Part shown: one piece after another, positions 17,901-21,937 of the stretch
Layout: each line of letters opens with the position of its first letter
Position numbering within the stretch: position 1 is the first letter of the stretch
Origin: a virus
IMG/VR virus record: IMGVR_UViG_3300024348_000279
Location: 1-21,937 of that record
Reading direction: 5' to 3' (one strand)
DNA: 21,937 nucleotides
Notes under the pieces: model-generated
What the model was told of the DNA's origin: nothing
Seen by the model: only the letters and a program-made list of their open reading frames with translations
The model's database searches: none
Made by a program: the position numbers and the translations under genes

Positions 17901-18175
17901 ACTGTTGGGTACCCGTGCGTCTGGTCATTAGCTGCATCAAATATCCAATGCTCACCTTGTCCATCAAATGGAGTAGTATTCGCAGTAGCATCCTCAAACA
18001 CCTGTGTTGTTGCACCCGGCTGATTCTGAGGAGCAACTCCGGCTGAACTATTATTGTAATATATAGTTTGATACGGGCCATTGTAATTGGCAGGAAGGGT
18101 AGTTTGAATCGCAGCCTGAGCATTCGCCAAGGTCGCGTAACTAATCGATCTTAATTGTACTTGTTTTATAGCCAT
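8978..18175 (-). CDS. Giant virion protein: adhesin half plus structural half
   Basis: The protein has 3065 residues. Residues 1-110 are a small N-terminal region. Residues 113-369 hold three Cys-bounded tandem modules joined by Thr/Ala linkers. Residues 383-473 are BACON-like (GWLTAS, FKITQT). Residues 474-847 contain three cadherin/VCBS-like beta domains, opening NTAPTGDDIT, NSEPTANDIT and NTDPVISFNG. Residues 866-950 are a Cys-bounded module with GDSLYSD. A Cys-rich region continues to about 1430. From about 1440 to the end the style changes to non-repetitive, Asn/Asp/Lys-rich phage structural sequence (for example FRMLAPIWLDKNIPSNFVIF near 1565-1584), with no enzyme motif seen. I infer a baseplate or tail component carrying an exposed N-terminal adhesin. 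The leader is A/T-rich. No internal stop or frameshift is present. Fusion of two ancestral genes is possible. Confidence 0.8.
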   Translation of the reverse strand: MAIKQVQLRSISYATLANAQAAIQTTLPANYNGPYQTIYYNNSSAGVAPQNQPGATTQVFEDATANTTPFDGQGEHWIFDAANDQTHGYPTVYVLQIGNGAVNVANLGMPTLACGDVNLNIPGGVDGDLVAGTVDSGFTIASYNPTNYATGTDTYSANVNIPPGYNNSDDGTLNCVIQGVTITTTQAPTTYDCSVAGPTIANGNAGDTILPAAVTWLVAPANSDYIITPSVYTYNDDGDGTTTYQISEISPPSGYSNFGGVDISCDFNGDIAATAATTNATAATTAPTNATNATLGAFTCSTETLTIANGVIGEQITAADFSTTGTATFASIIPTTYQAGTTSYTLTVDIPAAYLNSGTLDCTISATGGLATASISMSDTSAITIAPLGTPYQAKQVTITGATNNFDVDNHILYDSSAGWLTASTNSFGIDGGQLRFQATENNTGSSREVDVTLRHPDNPNVTATTFKITQTSGNTAPTGDDITKSQVWSASPSNVNINFLDFASTAWSGLSVTDADGDDLSVIITDISGLTLEGNVSVLIDNSSGTPSNISTVPHTLAGGPSTLSAQIQLNAAVGSAGQQTISFEYKVNDGNDDSPTYTASLTITAPLNSEPTANDITGSISAAQQNDTAPGINISQFVSDTNTGDDDLTYYWSNAGGTTDTLFVVDQVKSGTHGEFVYGSNGILTYTYTGNTMSPGDNTKTDTFWYKAEDDDNPALRSGSKSITITITAALNTDPVISFNGSTGQTEVEKQLSQYDTISSSSDNITASDAETTNLTWTAEWVSATNAASQQGTLNINPNTGVWTYNSDQWDISPGQLVQEVFTIKVEDANSGFDTYTLKLNVTGVLYISGITVSSPLWRNTASAACDDNRNVNAYLKASAVTNITSLNAGDSLYSDTTLDDNEVIKNIDPVTADSNPWVSIQQDIAGEVVIRAVKIAANGSIIQVVDCETSLDNAWPIDINFSGDLDEICAEELEYTVSQTAVYQNVIGPTGSGTSVEMDEPTLADVIAAGGQLFTSQYYANQPEYRNNPADVTNTYAPASLCVSPGFYNDGTRKNGNGQFIYYKFTTNAAGQGVWADNLTDPDNPVKLFLCPEPIEYVTFNFKAYYSQDNRLAVDAACLAGEDGLTLVNLWTRIDARYDDMVGGAYYVDLSTHQKALEYVVQNQILIYTTEATASEVNYDGLWDNTTFVAVDETNGAISDPEAGYTPSLRFAIWDNENDSGYLSTENASYTYSWLGINPVTDTLGYANSDSILGDCNTQFVKPSGNSTYCLGLAGDQCEISDADKLLESRINVFYAFYACAAKVEAGKPYYSLYLTDGLHTFASNSSSYIKKLIDVIEPSKHNGTAINIGGDSMLECVTLQHKIFAVNYDDAVNILIDKPEYGDDIRVIEINPVELGFTSGAVIEYREDCASCLLDTQNFTEFILDGIDNADIINRSIPNFDLEKNYELDNISKPLLRTNPKLSTNAKLVVNSLDNMYIESIDASKELAAVEYKKWVVNKDGKWSYDLAKFFNANKTPSDLIYNVKSRFSELTVQESFEKQIEEDYHYGTTYNYSKLHDEDFRMLAPIWLDKNIPSNFVIFRVSDPAAILDFDNQSSFNNMDEILKNSELIKTFDLTRESNIGTYIRNHVKSELFPSNPINVNFSENERSNFNGIDLMQGGFTNKGEYLFDDFVKQDQTIINENDLITGGFERNKLACANLINLEFLFNDDDTEDYAVNRYFGLYVNDVDSGYGSLESANNGLLKFKTLNSYINEDSVSAIPPVGLMQSTPTLGYAHISNNFYKISPSFYDTSKLEVQVEDSSNMIPAEIKLANVGRSVDTTKHAAAGSDFIKLTINGAPANNDRIAIFPSKEQDYRINFTRFTPGDTFVLGLTLVETDGNRNYLLTLQNTVQETVEVLKGLGIDDNLYWKADGDDIIFYENKCTLRPLKPTIAPYSGSNTTLARIEYTQVPYDLSNNMFFGSDALLAGGFNTTAFSSNGTNAEIASALTKSINSKDNGFTALTYDGADHLYIKNDVLGYRLMQSGVALPNDNANDWLTIDEDNRLSGEPRNVLRLQLTGNTSEVFKNSKIYFFNGGNSAGKSVLVTLDSVADININDYLETSSQGVYNKVIDIVDDIERLPLQYKKLVLDKKNTIESGEVNVFADNLVTLGLFSAFDIHDMNFDFYDTSNSDLKELKYETAANINYEPELDNQSDIYPFGERENTDYITAPASYFSGLTGVLEDEITDTFNEDFVESEYDRLKENYLKENSIRSRVVPSINKWVLKDTLTVREQPYYLNANEAFGRSNFSADLSVAGRDRLGMTHEWFYINNLPKHLKENTGTSTNPDYKLNESFSYLNFMEGFEMTPAMFKSIDYDYFDRFFVTEGFETKGDNAYKTFVKTNRQKKYTLINGGNDTAFAESIFKGLKVIFKTRKEFTSTSPVDFVKSSEFNGYRFSTVLNVKTSEDSNGIEYEVIQNKQFKFVVFFISLRLDDLWADQTLTRKLLYELNHSLIWNNEEGTFKYSDVKVDGHLDLTGANFSDPNADNYLIVNGLTHADGSVPQFLEQINKNEDDDYGSIIVNINTAFGLQKIQLDISNLGGQAEIILARLPQDITNGTPVETTLDNLPGYLQYNAEYVYKGGGINAYKYILESLGAQDMATMLLRNPDKVTYSTVGLDGTVSLNKFIILLEDGVEFIKQAEVNTEVDDDKPESFKLSSGNIGFNLGLTRTYYPFLIRHNGGYTIDTTPVVTFTDIYAHMKTNTLQNTSNIIELELEEQMYKHSLTSTEDIQLAKDYYKRYNRCGVAFNLGFIYDGGTHDSQWGYIKNHFYRKVNEFKSSGVIKLSVSSDKPPLYPLIGEVAIDKKDVHVFKSSWDKNYYTRALSGGLLEEVPGTFETKEERSYLASTIMKIKDSYTMLNFDVTRVRTEEELDDILANSTNTTDIVQFEDKKRVVLDFYIDFTINKKLSADGVLDTIKKYVLAANSADDKTTLEDDAQLYIGKNLINVFGISQIKLYTQRLKGAGSQVESVDSVGDLDNNNYIYDQNFTFSSHEQKPLNFRLIYNKRLGYSYRIRPMVKITS
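9031..9040 (-). promoter_or_regulatory. Possible internal late-promoter-like box
   Basis: The minus strand reads ATATATAATA inside the 3' end of the giant gene, 57 bases before the start of the 874-residue gene. It is identical to the boxes at 1561-1570 and 18213-18222. The base composition makes chance occurrence quite likely, and here the bases also code for protein. Confidence 0.15.
16757..17029 (-). other. BACON-like Ig-fold domain in the giant protein
   Basis: Residues 383-473 have the strand order A-G-W-L-T-A-S, then L-R-F-Q-A-T-E-N-N-T-G-S-S-R-E-V-D-V-T-L, and a last T-F-K-I-T-Q-T strand, as in BACON domains. It is a second copy of the fold found in the 874-residue protein. Confidence 0.6.
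17069..17839 (-). repeat. Three tandem Cys-bounded protein modules
   Basis: In the giant protein, residues 113-179, 191-270 and 298-369 share one layout. Each has a Cys in its first residues, then in most copies a G-x-x-G-[DE] turn, a central strand region, an S-Y or T-Y strand, and a closing P-x-x-Y-x-N stretch before a last Cys (LNC, ISC, LDC). Copies two and three also share T-I-A-N-G near their start. Copies are 67-80 residues long and separated by Thr/Ala linkers. I do not recognise the family. Confidence 0.6.
17294..17362 (-). repeat. Ala/Thr/Asn linker with repetitive DNA
   Basis: Residues 272-294 of the giant protein are almost only Ala, Thr and Asn (ATTNAT and TNATNAT words). The DNA repeats related GTTGCAGCAGTCGCATTAG-like words. 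The 13-base word GTCGCATTAGTTG (plus strand) also occurs in the 7286-7342 linker of the 874-residue gene. Confidence 0.55.
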
Positions 18176-18197
18176 TAATTATTCATATCTATTTTCA

Positions 18198-18213
18198 AGA
18201 GGATGTCTCCTCT
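18198..18213. other. Six-base-pair hairpin before the giant gene
   Basis: AGAGGA (18198-18203) and TCCTCT (18208-18213) form a perfect six-pair stem with a four-base loop in the 68-base gap between the 1219- and 3065-residue genes. No T-run follows on the minus strand, so a terminator is unlikely. It could limit read-through, mark an RNA-processing site, or affect translation of the giant gene. The minus-strand arm AGAGGAG is Shine-Dalgarno-like but lies about 25 bases from the start, too far to serve it. Confidence 0.35.
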
Positions 18214-18222
18214 ATTATATAT
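18213..18222 (-). promoter_or_regulatory. Possible late-promoter-like box before the giant gene
   Basis: The minus strand reads GAATATATAATAGAGG here, 38 bases before the start of the 3065-residue gene and in the longest gap of the structural block. The ten-base core ATATATAATA equals that at 1561-1570. Gap position and strand fit a promoter, but the motif is AT-only and unproven. Confidence 0.25.
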
Positions 18223-18243
18223 TCACCTTACTCAGGCTATATA

Positions 18244-21200
18244 TTATCTAAATAACTTGGCAGCCTTAATAGAGTTTAAATTTCTACCTTTAGGACTATA
18301 CTTCGCGAATACTTCTAAATCAAATGAGAACTGTTCACCATACTTGTCAAAAATATCTAAACCTATTTTCTTAGTATAAGTTAAGTTATTATACGCAAGT
18401 CTAGCAAATCCGCCAATTCTACCCGTGTCAATCGAATCCTCATTACCAAAGTAATCTGTCATTCTAAATTGGAATACTATATCTACCGAAACTGCATTCG
18501 ATTCGTTATCCTTTTTAGCTTTGATTTCTCTAGAAGATCTCTTAGTTTCTCCGGTTACTTTTAGGGTATCAGCATTTACTGGAGACATAAATAAGAATGC
18601 TCCACATGATTTACCACCTAACATATATTGGTCATTTGCTTCAAACGACATTTTCATAGGTCGTTCCTGTGCGGTTTGTGAATATAAACTAGTACCTTGG
18701 TGATATGCTAATTGTTGTTTAGCTTGAGTTTGATTATCTGTGTCAGCCGAAGAACCGAAGATACTAAATAAAGTAGCTCCTGTTGCTAAAGTAGCTGTTT
18801 TAGGCATTGAAAATATCATAGATTCTGCTACACCCGATATACTATAGTTACCTCCAGCATTTGCACCATCCCATATATTAGCTAAACTAGGGTGGTCTTT
18901 GTGTACAAATAACCCTGAGTTATATTCAGTAATATTTACAGAACTAATAGGAGATACTTTAACTTGACTCTTGCTCCATTCTTGCCCTGCACCGTAATCA
19001 ACAAAACCTCCAGACCATATAAAGTTATTATTACTATCTGTTGCAGCAGCCGAATTTGGCCATTCTTCACCAGCACCAGCTCCAGATCCAGAACCAGTAG
19101 CAAAGGCTAATCCATGTTCATAATCCGATATTTCCGGCGAAGCAACTTCTGTGCCGACCGGCTTAGTAATATAATGTGGTGTTTGGTTTGCAATATCCAT
19201 ATATCTACTATAGATAAATTGACCTCTTCTTTGCGCCGATTGATACGGAGCATCTGATGTTAAATCAAAATTATCAGTATTTATATTTTGATACTGAATA
19301 GGCACTAAATCATAGTTACCTTCTTCTTGATAATAAATATCTCTTTCAACTTTTGTATCTACCGCTGTATTTCCACTACCATCTTCGTTTGCAATACCAA
19401 ATCCTTTTGCATTTGCCGTACTGTTTACATTAATAGATCTATAAGCTGGTTTTGTTCTATCACCGATTAGTTTAGAAACTAATTCTAACTTAGTAGATTT
19501 GCTATTTTCTAATTGTAGTTTAAATGTCTTAGTAACAATATGTCCTTTTCTTACAGTTAAATCTGCAACCTCATCGATATAATATCCTGCAAATAATTGA
19601 GTTGTAGTATCTTTAGTAATGTTAGTAACTGATCCATCTTCTGAAACAACTTTCACCATAAGTTCTCCAACTTCAGCTTCAACAGTTCCTTTAAGTCCAG
19701 CAATCTGAGCTTCAAGCTCCGCTATCTTGTCATAGACAGAAATTGGCTTTTGTTCTGGAGATAAGAATCCTGATGCAATATTAGTTGCAACGTGAGCATA
19801 ATAGTTTTCATTTGCAGTAAATGCATCACTAACGTGAGTGAATACTCCTTGTCCTGTTAATTCTTCAGTGATTTGTACTTTTGCTAATTCAGCAGTATTT
19901 ACTTGAACTACTGCAGCAACATCTGTTGTATCAATTTCTTCTTCCGGAAAGTTAATCGTTACCGGTTCTGACCAATCAGAAATTATTGGGTTAGCAGGGA
20001 ATCCAGCCTCAGAAACAGATTTAGCTCTAATTTCTACTAGCTCTCCTTGATTAATTGCAATATCTAATTGATTAAAGTTAATCTCTTGACCATCTTCTAT
20101 TTTACTAGCTTGCCATGTAAACTTCTTTTCGATAGTTCCATCGCTATTAATAGTTTTAGCTCTTTGTCTAACTTTACCTCTATATTCATTCCAGTTTGAG
20201 AAGATAGCAGATTGTTCTCTACCATCAACTGTAAACTTAAGTTGAGAAGCGTCAGCAGCTTTACCTGATGTTGATAAGTATCTATATTGAATAATAAACC
20301 TTACAACCTCTTGGTCTAATGTATCAGCAACCTGTTTTGCAGCAGGTACTTTCCAGAAACCTCTAACTCTATATTTAGGGTTAATCTTCTGTGCATTTGA
20401 CGAAGATGATAAGGCTTGTATTTGAGTTACAATAGAATTATATAATTTAGCTTCAGAAGATCTTTCTTCAATTAGCGCAATTAACTCATTCTTATCTTTG
20501 TCTTTTTGTACTTGAGATGCGTATTTAGTACTAGCAATAACAGATCTCTTTTTAGAAATAGTTTCATCTAGTTTTTTAATAGCCTCTTGTACAGATATTT
20601 TATCAGCAGATAATTTCTTAATTTTATCAGCAGCATCATTTTCAGTTAAATGTCTGTTGATTTGAATTACTTTAAAGTTTTGGCCATCTAATACAGGAGC
20701 ATCTGGTGTAACACCAACTGTCGCTGGAGGAATATTATCCTCTTTAATAGATGTAATAAACTTACCGAAATCTGCTACATTATCTTTATAGAAGTTTGAT
20801 AGTAAAATAATACTACCATCTTCTTGTAATACTTCTAAATCGTTTGAATAGAATCCAACACCTGGAGACCATTTCTCAGCTAAGATTTTTGATTCAGCAT
20901 CAATTGCTTTCACAAACATTAATATTCTTTCGTCAAATCCAACTGGAGTTTCAATACTTAAATTGTTATCTTCAGTCTTATAGATTGATAAAGCACTTCC
21001 ACCGATTTTAATAGCTTCATAGCCTTCAATTAATCTAAGCTCAACCTGTCTAGTTGAAGAATCCAGCTTGTCAATTACATATCTAGTGTTTTTAGAACCG
21101 CCAGTGACCATCAATTGATCTCCTGCGCGAAGTAATTCAGTTTGATCTAGATCTTTATTATTATCTGAATAAGTTAAGCTATCTAATGTATATAATTTTA

Positions 21201-21903
21201 TAGCCTGTTTTTTAGTTACACCAGCTTCAATAACTTCTCTCTTAGAATTTGAAATTGATAGAACGTCAAACTTTCCAGTATATTGTGTAGTTCTATAAGG
21301 CATATCTCTCATCTCTTCATCAAGAGTATATGCTATATTGTTATTGACAATATCTCTAATTGCCGTTAAATAATCGATGTCATCTTGGTTTCTGTAATTC
21401 TCGTTAAAGAAATCTACAGCAACTTGATTTGTTCCATCGAATAAAATTCTTTTAACAAGAATCCTTTCTGTGTCATTTGGTATTTGACCACTTACATCAA
21501 TAGTTGTAGTCAACATTGGGTTTAAGAAATCTTCTGCAAAATAATTTGGCTTAGACGCAAACGCAGTTGGTCTAGCTAATGTAGTAATATCATTAGCAGG
21601 AGTCTTTAATGAAGTTGTAATAATATTTTGAAAAGTACCATCTGGTAATTTTACTTTAGTACTACCTTTTCCTAATCCAGCAAGTGCTTTAAGATTATTA
21701 TCTAATCTTAGTAATTCTTGCTTCATATAACCAAACCCAGGAACTGATACTATTTTAGTACCTTCGTCGGTCAGTATTTCTAATGGAATAGATTTCGCAT
21801 TAGTAGTTACTGCTTCGTTGATTCTTTCAAATGTCTTTAGAGAATTAGTATTAATTTCTAAAAGCTTCTTTAAGGAATTAGATATGGAATTGTTAGTGTT
21901 CAT
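18244..21903 (-). CDS. Large virion structural protein with Fn3-like region
   Basis: I do not recognise this 1219-residue protein by name. The N-terminal third (1-400) is mixed helical/beta, opening with a polar helix (SISNSLKKLLEINTNSLKTF). A charged coiled-coil stretch (about 418-498) precedes a fibronectin-III-like pair (about 510-652), with YRVRGFWKVP, VVRFIIQYRYLS and a closing VEIRAKSVSEAGFPANPIIS plus DWSEPVTINFP. A short coiled coil lies at 722-746. The C-terminal third is beta-rich, with a Gly/Ser/Ala hinge (GSGSGAGAG near 937-945), and ends in LDIFDKYGEQFSFDLEVFAKYS. There is no signal peptide or catalytic motif. It starts one base after the preceding stop and heads the structural block in this window. 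A baseplate or tail-fibre-connector role is inferred from size, domains and neighbours. Confidence 0.8.
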   Translation of the reverse strand: MNTNNSISNSLKKLLEINTNSLKTFERINEAVTTNAKSIPLEILTDEGTKIVSVPGFGYMKQELLRLDNNLKALAGLGKGSTKVKLPDGTFQNIITTSLKTPANDITTLARPTAFASKPNYFAEDFLNPMLTTTIDVSGQIPNDTERILVKRILFDGTNQVAVDFFNENYRNQDDIDYLTAIRDIVNNNIAYTLDEEMRDMPYRTTQYTGKFDVLSISNSKREVIEAGVTKKQAIKLYTLDSLTYSDNNKDLDQTELLRAGDQLMVTGGSKNTRYVIDKLDSSTRQVELRLIEGYEAIKIGGSALSIYKTEDNNLSIETPVGFDERILMFVKAIDAESKILAEKWSPGVGFYSNDLEVLQEDGSIILLSNFYKDNVADFGKFITSIKEDNIPPATVGVTPDAPVLDGQNFKVIQINRHLTENDAADKIKKLSADKISVQEAIKKLDETISKKRSVIASTKYASQVQKDKDKNELIALIEERSSEAKLYNSIVTQIQALSSSSNAQKINPKYRVRGFWKVPAAKQVADTLDQEVVRFIIQYRYLSTSGKAADASQLKFTVDGREQSAIFSNWNEYRGKVRQRAKTINSDGTIEKKFTWQASKIEDGQEINFNQLDIAINQGELVEIRAKSVSEAGFPANPIISDWSEPVTINFPEEEIDTTDVAAVVQVNTAELAKVQITEELTGQGVFTHVSDAFTANENYYAHVATNIASGFLSPEQKPISVYDKIAELEAQIAGLKGTVEAEVGELMVKVVSEDGSVTNITKDTTTQLFAGYYIDEVADLTVRKGHIVTKTFKLQLENSKSTKLELVSKLIGDRTKPAYRSINVNSTANAKGFGIANEDGSGNTAVDTKVERDIYYQEEGNYDLVPIQYQNINTDNFDLTSDAPYQSAQRRGQFIYSRYMDIANQTPHYITKPVGTEVASPEISDYEHGLAFATGSGSGAGAGEEWPNSAAATDSNNNFIWSGGFVDYGAGQEWSKSQVKVSPISSVNITEYNSGLFVHKDHPSLANIWDGANAGGNYSISGVAESMIFSMPKTATLATGATLFSIFGSSADTDNQTQAKQQLAYHQGTSLYSQTAQERPMKMSFEANDQYMLGGKSCGAFLFMSPVNADTLKVTGETKRSSREIKAKKDNESNAVSVDIVFQFRMTDYFGNEDSIDTGRIGGFARLAYNNLTYTKKIGLDIFDKYGEQFSFDLEVFAKYSPKGRNLNSIKAAKLFR

Positions 21904-21904
21904 A

Positions 21905-21937
21905 TTATCTTAAAATATCTACTTCAAATACATAGTT
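21905..21937 (-). CDS. 3' end of an upstream gene (partial)
   Basis: The minus strand at the window edge reads ten codons (NYVFEVDILR) and a TAA that ends one base before the ATG of the 1219-residue gene. That spacing and the beta-strand-like residues fit the end of another structural gene of the same operon. With only ten residues the call rests on spacing. Confidence 0.4.
   Translation of the reverse strand, partial: NYVFEVDILR

Noticed and set aside
17884-18123. Second minus-strand frame of 79 codons inside the start of the giant gene.
   Set aside because: It is out of frame within a convincing long gene, and its Leu/Arg/Met-rich product is typical of a frame shadow.

Overview
The window reads as part of a T4-like tailed-phage (myovirus) genome, and its host is probably a marine member of the Bacteroidota (Flavobacteriia-like). 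Phage evidence is a T4 gp32-type single-stranded DNA-binding protein, a phage-style RuvC-fold resolvase, and a block of large virion proteins carrying a collagen-like repeat and a tail-tube-like protein. Host evidence is the choice of adhesion modules (BACON-like domains, a SprB-like repeat, a 'CTDPNA..NYDPNAT.DDGSC' motif) and A/T-rich leaders before most start codons with no clear Shine-Dalgarno, as is usual in Bacteroidota. The sequence is AT-rich, about one third G+C in most lines.

Every gene I can support lies on the minus strand, so transcription runs from high to low coordinates. In that order: the last codons of an upstream gene (21937-21905); a 1219-residue virion protein (21903-18244); a 3065-residue protein joining an N-terminal adhesin-like half to a phage-structural half (18175-8978); an 874-residue collagen-like fibre/adhesin (8974-6350); a 268-residue membrane-anchored coiled-coil protein, a spanin candidate (6338-5532); a 698-residue structural protein (5528-3432); a 183-residue tail-tube-like protein (3432-2881); a 122-residue protein with an internal-head-protein-like N-terminus (2865-2497); and a RuvC-fold resolvase (2522 or 2495 to 1821). 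Gaps are mostly 0-11 bases or small overlaps, so this is probably one late operon making tail/baseplate, receptor-binding and lysis or head-associated parts.

A 287-base gene-free stretch (1534-1820) follows. It holds an unexplained GC-rich cluster of three 20-base near-repeats. After it come two coupled small genes (64 and 73 residues), a 105-base AU-rich leader, gp32, and a gene that starts inside the gp32 3' end and leaves the window. This is a replication/recombination segment.

The most interesting features are: (i) adhesion modules inserted as GC-richer segments inside otherwise AT-rich structural genes, joined by Ala/Thr linkers that share DNA words between two genes; (ii) a free-standing small protein that appears to be one of those surface modules and is encoded beside gp32; (iii) three tandem Cys-bounded modules in the giant protein; (iv) the GC-rich repeat cluster; (v) a glycine-rich small protein with a T4 capsid-targeting-like N-terminus. 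Domain names here come from reading motifs by eye, with no database search.
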